DNA from: Pantoea anthophila | GTDB lineage: Bacteria > Pseudomonadota > Gammaproteobacteria > Enterobacterales > Enterobacteriaceae | Direction: 5' to 3' | Assembly: GCF_006494375.1 (NCBI RefSeq) | Contig: NZ_VHIZ01000064.1 | Coordinates: 83,552 to 147,551, forward strand | DNA: 64,000 bases | In this document: in pieces, positions 43,547 through 52,563 of the stretch | Layout of the letters: the number at the start of each line of letters is the position of its first letter | Numbering within the stretch: position 1 is the first letter of the stretch | Translations under genes and position numbers: made by a program | The notes under the pieces: generated by a model | Told to the model about the DNA's origin: nothing | Databases searched by the model: none | The model's input: only the letters and a program-made list of their open reading frames with translations

Positions 43547-44905
43547 TTAAATCTCTTCGCTGAACTGCGGCACCGGATTACGGAAGCTGCGGGTCACGAA
43601 GGCCAGGTAGATAATCCCGATGGCGGCCCAGATCAGGCCCAGCACCATAGAACTCTCTTCCAGGTTCACCCACAGCGCACCGACCGTCAACGCGCCGAGC
43701 AGCGGCAGCAGCAGATACTGAACGTGATCTTTCAGCGTGCGGTTACGCTTCTCACGGATCCAGAACTGCGCGATCACCGACAGGTTCACAAAGGTAAACG
43801 CCACCAGCGCACCGAAGTTGATCAGCGCCGTCGCCGTGACCAGGTCGAAGTTAATCGCCATCAACGCAATCGCGCCCACCAGCAGCACGTTGAGCGACGG
43901 GGTACGCCATTTTGGATGGATGTAACCGAAGAAACGCTCCGGGAACACGCCATCACGACCCATGACATACATCAGGCGCGAAACGCCCGCATGCGCCGCC
44001 ATACCGGATGCCAGCACCGTGACCACCGAGAAGATCAGGATGCCGATCTGCAGCGCTTTACCGGCGACGAACAGCATGATTTCAGGCTGTGACGAGTCCG
44101 GGTCCTGGAAACGGCTGATGTCCGGGAAGTAGAGCTGCAGGAAATAGGATGCCGCGATAAAGATCACACCACCGATCAGCGCCGTCAGGAAAATTGCGCG
44201 CGGGATGGTGCGTTCTGCATCTTTGGTCTCTTCCGACAGCGAACTGATACCGTCAAAGCCGAGGAACGAGAAGCAGAGGATCGTCGCACCGGTAATCATC
44301 GGCACCACGTGCGCATTCTCAGACCAGAACGGTCTGCTGCTCACCAGAGTGCCCGAACCCACGCCGCTTGCCACACCGTAGATCACCATGCCGGTGATAC
44401 CGAGCATGACAACAACCTGCAGCACCACAATGACGCTGTTGAAGTTGGCGACAGTTTTGATGCCCTTGAGGTTAGAGAGCGTCATGAAACCGACCAGCAG
44501 TACCACAAAAATCCACGACGGGATGCCGGGCACCAGCGACTCAAAGTAGTTTTTTGCCAGCAGGATGTTGATCATCGGCATGAACAGGTAGTCCAGCAGG
44601 GATGACCAGCCAACCATAAAGCCGACGTGCGGACTGATTGCCTTCTGAGCGTAGGTATAAGCGGAGCCCGCAGAGGGGAAGCGGCGTACCAGCTTACCGT
44701 AGCTCACGGCAGTGAACAGAATCGCAATCAGCGCGAAAGCATAAGCAGTGGCAACGTGACCATCGGTCAGACCAGAAACAATACCAAAGGTATCGAACAG
44801 GGTCATAGGCTGCATGTAGGCTAAGCCCATCATGACGACCGGAAGTAACGTTAGTGTTTTTTTGAGTTGCGCACGCTGCGGTGCGGCGGAGGTATTAAGC
44901 GACAT
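43547..44905 (-). CDS. plaP: Putrescine importer PlaP (YeeF)
   Basis: 452 aa, the E. coli PlaP length, with about 12 membrane segments of the APC family: LLPVVMMGLAYMQPMTLFDT at the start, FPSAGSAYTYAQKAISPHVG, and a hydrophilic C-terminus SFRNPVPQFSEEI. PlaP is a low-affinity proton-driven putrescine importer. It sits between sbcB and yeeZ as in E. coli. Its ATG overlaps an upstream small ORF by 11 nt, as plaP and yoeI do in E. coli, so initiation may be coupled. puuA on the same strand lies upstream, separated by a strong terminator. Confidence 0.95.
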   Translation of the reverse strand: MSLNTSAAPQRAQLKKTLTLLPVVMMGLAYMQPMTLFDTFGIVSGLTDGHVATAYAFALIAILFTAVSYGKLVRRFPSAGSAYTYAQKAISPHVGFMVGWSSLLDYLFMPMINILLAKNYFESLVPGIPSWIFVVLLVGFMTLSNLKGIKTVANFNSVIVVLQVVVMLGITGMVIYGVASGVGSGTLVSSRPFWSENAHVVPMITGATILCFSFLGFDGISSLSEETKDAERTIPRAIFLTALIGGVIFIAASYFLQLYFPDISRFQDPDSSQPEIMLFVAGKALQIGILIFSVVTVLASGMAAHAGVSRLMYVMGRDGVFPERFFGYIHPKWRTPSLNVLLVGAIALMAINFDLVTATALINFGALVAFTFVNLSVIAQFWIREKRNRTLKDHVQYLLLPLLGALTVGALWVNLEESSMVLGLIWAAIGIIYLAFVTRSFRNPVPQFSEEI

Positions 44906-45059
44906 GCTTCAGTCCCCCATGTGCGACAACCTGGCTGGGCTGGGTCACAGGGCAACTGCGCATTAAGCGACAGGGAGTAGGGTTAGCGGTTAACGCGGCG
45001 CCGTAATCATCACGAAAACGCGTGCCAGCATTGACTGGCAGTGTGGTAAACATCCCCAT
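44895..45059 (-). CDS. YoeI-like leader ORF overlapping plaP
   Basis: 54 aa from ATG at 45059, with GAGGA upstream at a spacing of about 8. The end reads HVA-stop, where the last four codons overlap the plaP start by 11 nt. E. coli YoeI (20 aa, as I recall it) starts MGQF and ends HVA with the same overlap; this one starts MGMF. The middle is unrelated and much longer. It may be a leader whose translation sets plaP expression. An alternative internal start (ATG giving a 22-residue peptide) has no ribosome site. Confidence 0.5.
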   Translation of the reverse strand: MGMFTTLPVNAGTRFRDDYGAALTANPTPCRLMRSCPVTQPSQVVAHGGLKHVA

Positions 45060-45169
45060 CTTTGTAATCCTCAATCTCACGCGTGTGCGTGTTTTCAGTG
45101 TTTATCTATCCGGGTGCGTGCCCGGCCTCGGTTAAGTCAGCAAAAATGCTCTGTTAAAACTGAATGCAA

Positions 45170-45202
45170 AAAAAATAACCGGCGCTTAAAGCGTCGGTTA
45201 TC
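45170..45202 (-). terminator. Intrinsic terminator of puuA
   Basis: Minus strand: ATAACCGACGCTT and AAGCGCCGGTTAT pair with one mismatch, followed by eight T. It lies about 107 nt after the puuA stop and separates puuA from the plaP leader. Confidence 0.9.
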
Positions 45203-45308
45203 GTCTGATTTTGCAGGCCGCGTATTCTGCCCAACCGCGGGCAGAAATTCAAGCCGTCGGGGCATCATAAGCAAAAAAAGCAATTCAGATTAGCGATTAA
45301 CGCCCCGG

Positions 45309-46724
45309 TCAGGCATTTTTCAGCATCCAGTCAATTTCCGTGGCGGTGATCAGCCGTTCAAACTGCATCAGCTCATGGTGTTTGCAGCTGTGCCAGACGC
45401 TGGCAAAGCGTTCGCCGAGTAACTTCTGCAGCGGATAGCTGTTGTCAAATTCATACAGGGCATCGCTCTGCCGGATCGGCAGGGCCAGCCCTTCCGCATG
45501 ATGCCCGTTGCCGGTCACCGGCTGCGGCAGCGGCAGTTGCGTATCCAGTCCGTGCAGCATACCGGCAAGAATAGCAGAAACCACCAGATAGGGGTTGGCA
45601 TCCGCCCCCGCCACCCGATACTCAATGCGATGGTTGTCGATATCTCCGCACGGCACACGCAGCGCAACGGTGCGATTGTTATGGCCCCATGAGGCCTGTA
45701 ATGGCACATACGCATCCGGGACAAAGCGGCGATAGGCATTCACGTTAGGTGCCAGCAGTGCCATCGACGCCGGCATCAGGTCGATCATGCCAGCCAGCGC
45801 CCGCTTCATCAGCGGCGAATCACTGCCATCGTCACAGGCGAAGGCGTTATGATCGGCGGCATCCAGCATGCTGATGTGCACATGCATCCCGCTGCCCGCA
45901 TACTCTTCATAGGGCTTAGCCATAAAGGTGGCGGTCATACCGTGGTTCTCCGCCACCTGCCGGATCAGCCGCTTAAGCTGCACCGCATGGTCGCAGGCGC
46001 GCAGCACGTCGCGGGTATGATGCAGGTTGATTTCAAACTGTCCGGGCGAGGCTTCCGCCAGTGCGCCATCGGCCGGTATCCCCTGCTGACGCGCCAGATC
46101 ATCAATATCACGCAGCACATCCGCAAAGTGGTCGAGGTTATCGACCGAATAAACCTGGCTCTGCATGTTGCGTTCATCACTGCCCGGCGCACAGGGCGGC
46201 TGGATAAACCCTTCAGCATCGCGCTTTTTGTCAACCAGATAGAACTCCAGCTCTACCGCTACCACCGGAAAAAGGCCTCGGTTGCGCAGCTGTTGCCACA
46301 GCCGGTTGAGGACATTTCGGGGTTCAACGTCAAAGGGAGTGCCATCTTGGTTGCACATAGTTAACAGCAGCTGTGCAATGTGTTGAGGATCGGAGGCGGA
46401 GGGAACTAAGGTGCCGCTGACCGGCAGGCAGAGATTGTCGGGTTCGCCCAGTGACTGGCCAAGTCCCGCTTCTTCCACCGTATTGCCGAGGATATCCATG
46501 GCGAATACCGAGGCGGGGAAATAACACCCTTTTTCCAGCTTGGGCAGCGCGGAGACCGGAATGCGCTTGCCGCGAAACACACCATTTAAATCATTTAACA
46601 GGATGTCGACATATTGCGTTTCAGGATGGCGCTCCAGCCAGGTTTTCACCTCAAGCTGGAACGCGCTGGTTCGTTTCTCTTCACTGTGAAGCGTGAAGTC
46701 TTCCACTTCTACCAGGTTAGTCAT
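45309..46724 (-). CDS. puuA: Gamma-glutamylputrescine synthetase PuuA
   Basis: 471 aa, glutamine-synthetase fold. ILLNDLNGVFRGKRIP is the beta-grasp region; VAVELEFYLVDK, GQFEINLHH and GSGMHVHISM give Glu and His metal ligands; NRTVALRVPCGD and IEYRVAGADANPYL close the active site. It joins glutamate to putrescine with ATP, the first step of the Puu pathway. Divergent from puuDRB across a 204-nt control region. Confidence 0.95.
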   Translation of the reverse strand: MTNLVEVEDFTLHSEEKRTSAFQLEVKTWLERHPETQYVDILLNDLNGVFRGKRIPVSALPKLEKGCYFPASVFAMDILGNTVEEAGLGQSLGEPDNLCLPVSGTLVPSASDPQHIAQLLLTMCNQDGTPFDVEPRNVLNRLWQQLRNRGLFPVVAVELEFYLVDKKRDAEGFIQPPCAPGSDERNMQSQVYSVDNLDHFADVLRDIDDLARQQGIPADGALAEASPGQFEINLHHTRDVLRACDHAVQLKRLIRQVAENHGMTATFMAKPYEEYAGSGMHVHISMLDAADHNAFACDDGSDSPLMKRALAGMIDLMPASMALLAPNVNAYRRFVPDAYVPLQASWGHNNRTVALRVPCGDIDNHRIEYRVAGADANPYLVVSAILAGMLHGLDTQLPLPQPVTGNGHHAEGLALPIRQSDALYEFDNSYPLQKLLGERFASVWHSCKHHELMQFERLITATEIDWMLKNA

Positions 46725-46820
46725 GATCTCACCCGCCCCTATAAGGTTTGCGTAATGCTCAAAATAACGGCCACACCACTAACATAGCGCCAACATAAAA
46801 AGTGTGCAAATGTAACAAAT

Positions 46821-46910
46821 CTGTTTGAAGAACAAACAGCAGATTGCTAGATTGAAAAAATATTGAACACTTAACCGCCAGACGTGCCCTTTCGGTAGAT
46901 ATTTCGAACA
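46821..46910. promoter_or_regulatory. Candidate PuuR operator region between puuA and puuD
   Basis: Two related boxes, AATATTGAACA (46859-46869) and ATATTTCGAACA (46899-46910), lie in the divergent gap and resemble the PuuR site I recall from E. coli (AAAATATAATGAACA). A 7-bp inverted repeat CTGTTTG-N5-CAAACAG occupies 46821-46839. PuuR is encoded two genes away, so autoregulation and control of puuA are likely. Confidence 0.5.
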
Positions 46911-46928
46911 GCGAAGCGAGGACGTGAG

Positions 46929-47693
46929 ATGGGCATTATTTTTGACAAGCCGTTGATTGGCGTAGTGATGTGCCAGAAGGATACCGGCGGTCATCCGACT
47001 CAGACGGTGCATAACAAATATTGCGATGCACTCGTTCAGGCAGGAGGCGTACCGCTCGCCCTGCCCCACAGTCTGATTAACGCCCCTCATCTATTAGAAA
47101 ACGCTATGGCTGTGCTGGATGGTCTGCTGCTGACCGGCAGTCCCAGCAATATCGAACCCTGGCACTATGGCGAGGCCGGTGAGGAGCCGCACGCCGATCC
47201 GGGTCGTGACCGCCTCGCCTTTCAGCTGATCACCTGGGCCACCAGCCACAAAATGCCGATGTTTGGCATCTGCCGGGGACTGCAGGAGCTGGTGGTGGCG
47301 AATGGCGGCAGCCTGTGGCGGGATCTCAGCGCCCGGCCTGACGTTCAGCGTCATCATGAAGATGAGACGCGCCCCCTGGCTGAGCAGTATGCGCCGGTGC
47401 ATCAGGTGACCGTCGAACCGTACGGCATGCTGGCGACGCTGTTTGCCGACAGTACCCTGGAGGTCAATTCTCTGCATCATCAGGGCATCCGCGAACCGGG
47501 ACCGCAGCTGCGCATCGAAGCACGCGCAGCCGATGGTCTGGTCGAAGCCGTGAGCCTGCGTCATCACCCTTTCGCCCTGGCGGTGCAGTGGCATCCCGAA
47601 TGGCAACCGGAAACGACGCCGGGCTCGCAGGCGCTGTTCAGCGGATTTATTCAGGCTGCTATTCGTTATCACAGGGGAAAAGACGATGAGTGA
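46929..47693 (+). CDS. puuD: Gamma-glutamyl-gamma-aminobutyrate hydrolase PuuD
   Basis: 254 aa, class I glutamine amidotransferase-like peptidase C26. Nucleophile Cys115 in FGICRGLQELVVANGG; catalytic His and Glu in VQWHPEWQPE. It releases GABA from gamma-glutamyl-GABA. The start MGIIFDKPLIGVVMCQ matches the family. Overlaps puuR by 8 bp. Confidence 0.95.
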   Translation: MGIIFDKPLIGVVMCQKDTGGHPTQTVHNKYCDALVQAGGVPLALPHSLINAPHLLENAMAVLDGLLLTGSPSNIEPWHYGEAGEEPHADPGRDRLAFQLITWATSHKMPMFGICRGLQELVVANGGSLWRDLSARPDVQRHHEDETRPLAEQYAPVHQVTVEPYGMLATLFADSTLEVNSLHHQGIREPGPQLRIEARAADGLVEAVSLRHHPFALAVQWHPEWQPETTPGSQALFSGFIQAAIRYHRGKDDE

Positions 47694-48243
47694 TGCCACG
47701 CTGGCACCGGGACGGCGGCTGGCGGAGATCCGGCAGACGCTGGGGCTGTCGCAGCGCCGCGTGGCTGAGCTGGCCGGATTGACCCACAGCGCAATCAGCA
47801 CCATCGAACAGGATAAGGTCAGCCCGGCGGTCAGCACCCTGCAGAAACTGCTGAAGGTCTATGGCCTCTCCCTGTCGGAGTTTTTCTCCGATCCCAGGCC
47901 GGATGCAGAGCCGAAAATTATTGTCCGGCCTGGCGAACTGCTGGAGATTGGCAGTCAGGGGGTCTCGCTGAAACTGATCGATAACGGTAAAGCCCAGCGT
48001 TCGCTGGGGATGCTGCTGGAAACTTACCAGCCCGGTGCCAGTACCGGTGAGAAGCTGCGTCATCCTGGTGAAGAGACCGGTACGCTGCTGGAGGGTGAAA
48101 TTATCCTGATGATCAACGGGCAGCGCTTTCATCTCTCTGCCGGAGAGAGTTATGTGATTGATACCGGCTTACCGCACAGCTTCACCAACAGTGCCGATAT
48201 CCCCTGTCGCATCGTCAGTGCCCACACGCCCGCTAACTTTTAG
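47686..48243 (+). CDS. puuR: HTH-cupin repressor PuuR
   Basis: 185 aa. An Xre-type helix-turn-helix (RQTLGLSQRRVAELAGLTHS, then AISTIEQDKVSPAVSTLQKL) occupies the first 70 residues. A cupin domain follows (GASTGEKLRHPGEETG, LEGEIILMINGQRFHL, GLPHSFTNSADIPCRIVSAH). PuuR represses the puu genes and is relieved by putrescine. Translationally coupled to puuD; 19 nt before puuB. Confidence 0.94.
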   Translation: MSDATLAPGRRLAEIRQTLGLSQRRVAELAGLTHSAISTIEQDKVSPAVSTLQKLLKVYGLSLSEFFSDPRPDAEPKIIVRPGELLEIGSQGVSLKLIDNGKAQRSLGMLLETYQPGASTGEKLRHPGEETGTLLEGEIILMINGQRFHLSAGESYVIDTGLPHSFTNSADIPCRIVSAHTPANF

Positions 48244-48262
48244 GCGCATTCAGGAGGTTGTT

Positions 48263-49540
48263 ATGAATTATGTGGAGAGTTATTACGCGGCAACCGCCAA
48301 TGCCCATGAACCCTGGCCGACGTTGCAGGAGAGCATCCAGTGTGACGTCTGCATTATTGGCGGCGGCTTTACCGGCCTCTCTGCGGCGCTGCATCTGACC
48401 GAAGTTGGCTATGACGTGGTCGTGCTGGAAGCCGCACGCATCGGCTTTGGTGCCAGCGGACGTAACGGTGGCCAGGTGGTCAACTCCTACAGCCGCGACG
48501 TGGATGTAATTGAGCAGCGCTACGGCAAAGAGAGCGCCCGTATGCTGGGCAGCATGATGTTTGAAGGCGCAGCGATCATCCGCGATCGCATTGATCGTTA
48601 CGCGATTGACTGCGATTACCGGCCTGGCGGCATCTTTGCCGCCCTGAATGCTCGCCAGATGGCACATCTGCAGAAACAGAAAACCCTGTGGCAGCAGTAT
48701 GGCAATCACGAACTGGAGCTGCTCGATGAACGGGGGATCCGCCGTGAAGTGGCGACCGAACGTTATGTCGGCGGGCTGCTGGACCGGCGTGGCGGCCATC
48801 TGCATCCCCTGAACCTGGCGCTGGGCGAAGCGGAAGCGATACGGCGACATGGCGGACGCATCTACGAACAGTCTGCGGCCCTGAAGGTGGTTTATGGCTC
48901 ACCGAATCGGGTAAAAACCGCCCACGGTGAGGTCAGCGCCACCTTTGTCATCTTCGCCGGTAACGCCTATCTCTCGCCGCAGCTTGAGCCGCGACTGAGC
49001 AGGAAAAGCATGCCGTGTGGTTCACAGATTGTGGTAACCGAGCCGCTTTCACCCGATCAGGCCTTGTCGCTGCTGCCGAACAACTACTGCGTGGAAGATT
49101 GTAACTACCTGCTGGATTATTTCCGTCTGACGGCGGATAACCGGCTGCTCTATGGCGGCGGCGTGGTCTATGGGGCACGGGAACCGGCAGACATTGAAGC
49201 GTTGATCCGTCCCAAACTGCGCCGCACCTTCCCTCAATTGCAGAACGTCAGGCTGGACTTTAGCTGGAGCGGCAATTTCCTGCTGACGCTCTCGCGCATG
49301 CCGCAGTTTGGCCGGCTGGAGAACAATGTCTATTTCATGCAGGGTGACAGCGGTCATGGCGTGACCTGTACCCATCTGTCCGGCAAGCTGATCAGTGAAG
49401 TTTTACGCGGCGATGCTGAGCGTTTTGACGCCTTTGCCCGCCTGCCGCATCTGCCCTTCCCCGGCGGCAGACGCTTTAAGGTGCCGCTGACGGCGATGGG
49501 CGCGGTGTGGTATGCGCTGCGGGATCGGCTGGGGGTATAA
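48263..49540 (+). CDS. puuB: Gamma-glutamylputrescine oxidase PuuB
   Basis: 425 aa from ATG at 48263, preceded by AGGAGG; the frame stays open upstream but those codons lie in puuR. FAD-binding N-terminus CDVCIIGGGFTGLSAALHL with ASGRNGGQVVNSYSRD nearby, and C-terminal MQGDSGHGVTCTHLSGKLIS. It oxidises gamma-glutamylputrescine to the aldehyde. In E. coli puuC lies between puuR and puuB; here the two are adjacent and puuC is missing. Confidence 0.95.
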   Translation: MNYVESYYAATANAHEPWPTLQESIQCDVCIIGGGFTGLSAALHLTEVGYDVVVLEAARIGFGASGRNGGQVVNSYSRDVDVIEQRYGKESARMLGSMMFEGAAIIRDRIDRYAIDCDYRPGGIFAALNARQMAHLQKQKTLWQQYGNHELELLDERGIRREVATERYVGGLLDRRGGHLHPLNLALGEAEAIRRHGGRIYEQSAALKVVYGSPNRVKTAHGEVSATFVIFAGNAYLSPQLEPRLSRKSMPCGSQIVVTEPLSPDQALSLLPNNYCVEDCNYLLDYFRLTADNRLLYGGGVVYGAREPADIEALIRPKLRRTFPQLQNVRLDFSWSGNFLLTLSRMPQFGRLENNVYFMQGDSGHGVTCTHLSGKLISEVLRGDAERFDAFARLPHLPFPGGRRFKVPLTAMGAVWYALRDRLGV

Positions 49541-49852
49541 GGTAATTTGTTGCCCCACCCTCACTAAGACCTAATCATGCGGCGTTGCTACTGATAATTT
49601 GATATTTTAACGCCTGGAAAAGCAGTGAATCTGTCACAGGCGTAGATTGAGCTGCTGAATCAAATACGCCTTGCGTGCAATTTCAATTATCGCAAGGTCT
49701 CACTGAAAAGTGCAGCCTACGCAACATCCAAATCCTGCTGTAAATGCACATAACCACTCTCTACATGAACTGGCATAACGGCCTTAACAATTTCTTGATC
49801 CTTGCGCTGCCAGGTGTCAGGATTTGCACCTCACTTTTTACAGAACTTTGCC
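49541..49852. other. Intergenic region before gtrA
   Basis: 312 nt, more A+T-rich than puuB. It must contain the gtr promoter. Only one GATC (49795-49798) is present, so the Dam/OxyR phase-switch arrangement of some gtr operons is not evident. No gene or repeat seen. Confidence 0.5.
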
Positions 49853-50212
49853 ATGCTGAAACTTTTTGCACGATACATGTCAGTTGGTGTGATTAACACG
49901 CTTATTCATTGGGTTACCTTCGCCATCTGTGTAGAGAAGGGGTTACAGCAGTCACTGTCCAACTTTATCGCATTCTGTGTTGCTGTGACCTTCTCTTTCT
50001 TTGCAAACGCAAAGTGGACGTTCAGTTCAGAAGCTACAACGATCCGCTACATCATGTATGTGTTTTTCATGGGCATGGTGGCCGTCATGATTGGTTCCTA
50101 TGCTGACCGGATGAAGGTTAACCCTGTCGTAACCCTCATCGTCTTCTCAGCAGTAAGTCTGGTATGCGGCTTTGTCTATTCGAAGTACATCATTTTCCGA
50201 GATAAGAAATGA
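49853..50212 (+). CDS. gtrA: GtrA-family flippase for bactoprenol-linked glucose
   Basis: 119 aa with four membrane segments, closely following phage P22/SfX GtrA: LKLFARYMSVGVINTLIHW at the start, VTFSFFANAKWTFSS, and CGFVYSKYIIFRDKK at the end. It flips undecaprenyl-phosphate-glucose to the periplasmic face for O-antigen modification. ATG at 49853 fits the family N-terminus. Overlaps gtrB by 4 bp. Confidence 0.92.
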   Translation: MLKLFARYMSVGVINTLIHWVTFAICVEKGLQQSLSNFIAFCVAVTFSFFANAKWTFSSEATTIRYIMYVFFMGMVAVMIGSYADRMKVNPVVTLIVFSAVSLVCGFVYSKYIIFRDKK

Positions 50213-51123
50213 AAATATCGCTTGTTGTTCCCGTCCTGAATGAACAGGAGGCCCTTCCTGTTTTCTATCAAACGGTCAGAAATTACACGCCGCTTGCAGA
50301 TGATGAAATTGAAATTGTTTTCATCAATGATGGCAGTACAGACAACACAGAATCTCTGATTCAGGCGATCATGAAAAATGACGCGTTAGTCAAATACGTG
50401 TGCTTTACGCGAAATTTTGGCAAAGAACCCGCCCTGTTTGCAGGCCTTGAGGCCTCGACCGGAGATGTGGTTATTCCTATCGATGTAGATCTGCAGGATC
50501 CCATCGAGGTTATCCCGCTTCTGATCTCGAAGTGGAAAGAAGGCGCAGATGTTGTGCTGGCTAAACGGGTTGATCGCTCATCCGATAGCCATCTGAAGCG
50601 TAAAAGCGCTGAATGGTTCTATAAATTACACAACATGATCAGCAAACCGCAGATTGAAGAGAATGTGGGTGATTTCAGGCTGATGTCCCGCCATGTGGTG
50701 GATAACATCAAGCTTCTGCCTGAGCGAAACCTGTTTATGAAAGGCATTCTTTCATGGGTGGGTGGAAGAACAGAGGTAGTCGAATACACGCGCGCTGAAC
50801 GCGTCGCTGGATCGACAAAATTCAATGGATGGAAACTCTGGAACCTTGCGCTGGAAGGTATAACGTCATTCTCTACGTTTCCTTTACGCATGTGGACCTA
50901 TATCGGTTTCTTTGTTGCCGGGCTCTCATTTTTTTATGGCGTGTGGATGATTGCAGATAAGCTGATCTGGGGAAATCCTGTAGCCGGTTATCCGTCAATT
51001 CTGGTTTCGATTCTTTTCCTTGGCGGCATTCAGCTAATTGGTATCGGTGTGCTGGGAGAATACATTGGTAGAATTTATATCGAGACTAAGCAACGACCCA
51101 GATATATTATTAAGAAAGAATAA
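50209..51123 (+). CDS. gtrB: Bactoprenol glucosyltransferase GtrB
   Basis: 304 aa GT2 enzyme: KISLVVPVLNEQEALPVFY, IVFINDGSTDNTESLI, the catalytic VIPIDVDLQDPIEVIPLLI with D-x-D, and ENVGDFRLMSRHVVDNIKLL. Two C-terminal membrane segments (about 225-248 and 262-285) anchor it. It makes undecaprenyl-phosphate-glucose from UDP-glucose. The third gene, a serotype-specific gtrC that attaches the glucose, does not follow. Confidence 0.94.
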   Translation: MKISLVVPVLNEQEALPVFYQTVRNYTPLADDEIEIVFINDGSTDNTESLIQAIMKNDALVKYVCFTRNFGKEPALFAGLEASTGDVVIPIDVDLQDPIEVIPLLISKWKEGADVVLAKRVDRSSDSHLKRKSAEWFYKLHNMISKPQIEENVGDFRLMSRHVVDNIKLLPERNLFMKGILSWVGGRTEVVEYTRAERVAGSTKFNGWKLWNLALEGITSFSTFPLRMWTYIGFFVAGLSFFYGVWMIADKLIWGNPVAGYPSILVSILFLGGIQLIGIGVLGEYIGRIYIETKQRPRYIIKKE

Positions 51124-51735
51124 TTAAATTAACAGACGGGGGCCGGCTTCGTAATGGAAGGCAGCCAGTAAAACTTCAGCTCTGACTCGTAACACAAACG
51201 CCTGCGTGCCAAAAGTCATAATAGCTAATTGGATCACTCAAAAATTCAGATTTGTTACCTTATTCGTAAATCAGGTAACATACCGACATTAGCAAACAGG
51301 GTCTCTGTCAAATGGATAACGGCTTTGTTATAGGCGAGTCAAATTCATAATGAATTAAACAAAGAAAGCCCTCAGGTGGGCTTTCATTAACAGCTTTATA
51401 GCGATTATACTGGCAAGCAGCACACAGCATCATAAACTACAAAAGTCATTTATATTAAAATTTAGGCGTAATTATCGACTGATGCGCATAAACGGATGTG
51501 CCATACAATACTTTTTTGACTGCTTATGCTTCCCTTATGAAATTTACACCTTGATATTTTTGGTTGCAGGAAATAGACATAACATATTTCAAAACGACAT
51601 TTATTACTGAGCTTTTTCTCCTTACTACGCCATAGTCAGTCGGGACGGAATTGCTTCACTCCGCCCGACATAAATATTCAAAAGACCTTTTTATAAAAAC
51701 ATAAAAACTACTTCTGCATCTTAATAAGGTACCAT
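51124..51735. other. Gene-free A+T-rich stretch where gtrC would be expected
   Basis: 612 nt with no open frame I can support on either strand. It contains an inverted repeat GTTACCT/AGGTAAC (51254-51279) and the hairpin at 51365-51386. It may be the site of a lost serotype gene or part of the flank of an imported gtr cassette. Confidence 0.5.
51365..51386. terminator. Hairpin downstream of gtrB
   Basis: GAAAGCCC, loop TCAGGT, GGGCTTTC, with A-rich sequence before and ATTAA after, about 240 nt past the gtrB stop. It could act on either strand, but the T-run is short. Confidence 0.6.
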
Positions 51736-52563
51736 TCACTCCAGCGGCATCTTCACCGGATCGTCATAGCGATACTCAAACCCCAGCTCGCTGCAGATAC
51801 GCGACCCGTCAATCAGCTTACCGGTTTCTTTTACTGCCTCTGGCGCGAACTGAGGCGGCTGCAGGCCAAGCTGGCGCGTCACCGCCGGATAGAAGGTGTC
51901 ACGGGAGGGGTGCTTCAGCGCACAGAGGTTATAGGTCCGGCCCCCTTTGGGCGACTGCAGCAGCAGCGTAATCGCCTCAACCACATCATCGAGATGCACC
52001 AGATTGACGCCCTGCGAACCATTAGCCACATCCTGTTTTCCCGCCAGGAAGCGTCCCGGATGGCGTTTTGGCCCGACCAGCCCCGCCAGACGCACAACAT
52101 CGACGCTGGTGCCAGGCAGATCGTGCAGCCAGTTTTCCAGTTTCACCAGCGTCTTTCCGGCGACGGTTTCGGCGTTCAGCGGGCTGTTTTCCCGCTTAGG
52201 CCCGGAGCTGCTGCCATACACAGAGGTGGAGCTGGTAAAGATAATGCGTGGCACCCTGTAAACCAGCGCGGTGTCGACCACATTCTGCACCGCCTGCAGA
52301 TAGGCCTCGCCCCCTTCTGCTGTGCGGCTGGCGGGCAGCGTCACGATCAGCGCATCAACATTGAACAGCGGTTCGATATCGGCGGCATCACACACCAGCT
52401 CGGGCGTCAGCTCCAGCTGAAAGGCCTCAATGCCGCAGCGGCGGGCCGCCTCAACACCGTCCGGCGTAGTTTTACTGCCTGTTACCTGCCAGCCCCGCGC
52501 CGTTAACGCCGTGGCCAGCGGCATGCCCAACCAGCCCAGTCCCACAATCGCGACCTTCTTCAT
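51736..52563 (-). CDS. yeeZ: NAD(P)-binding SDR-type protein YeeZ
   Basis: 275 aa. Rossmann motif VAIVGLGWLGMPLATALTAR at the start, IFTSSTSVYGSSSG with the SDR Ser, and NLVHLDDVVEAITLLLQ. It belongs to the extended SDR/NAD-epimerase-like group; the substrate is unknown. In E. coli yeeZ also lies just before and divergent from hisLGDCBHAFI. Confidence 0.93.
   Translation of the reverse strand: MKKVAIVGLGWLGMPLATALTARGWQVTGSKTTPDGVEAARRCGIEAFQLELTPELVCDAADIEPLFNVDALIVTLPASRTAEGGEAYLQAVQNVVDTALVYRVPRIIFTSSTSVYGSSSGPKRENSPLNAETVAGKTLVKLENWLHDLPGTSVDVVRLAGLVGPKRHPGRFLAGKQDVANGSQGVNLVHLDDVVEAITLLLQSPKGGRTYNLCALKHPSRDTFYPAVTRQLGLQPPQFAPEAVKETGKLIDGSRICSELGFEYRYDDPVKMPLE

Noticed and set aside
49541..49852. 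Dam/OxyR-type phase-variation switch before gtrA
   Set aside because: Only one GATC is present; the known switch needs several GATC sites overlapping OxyR half-sites.
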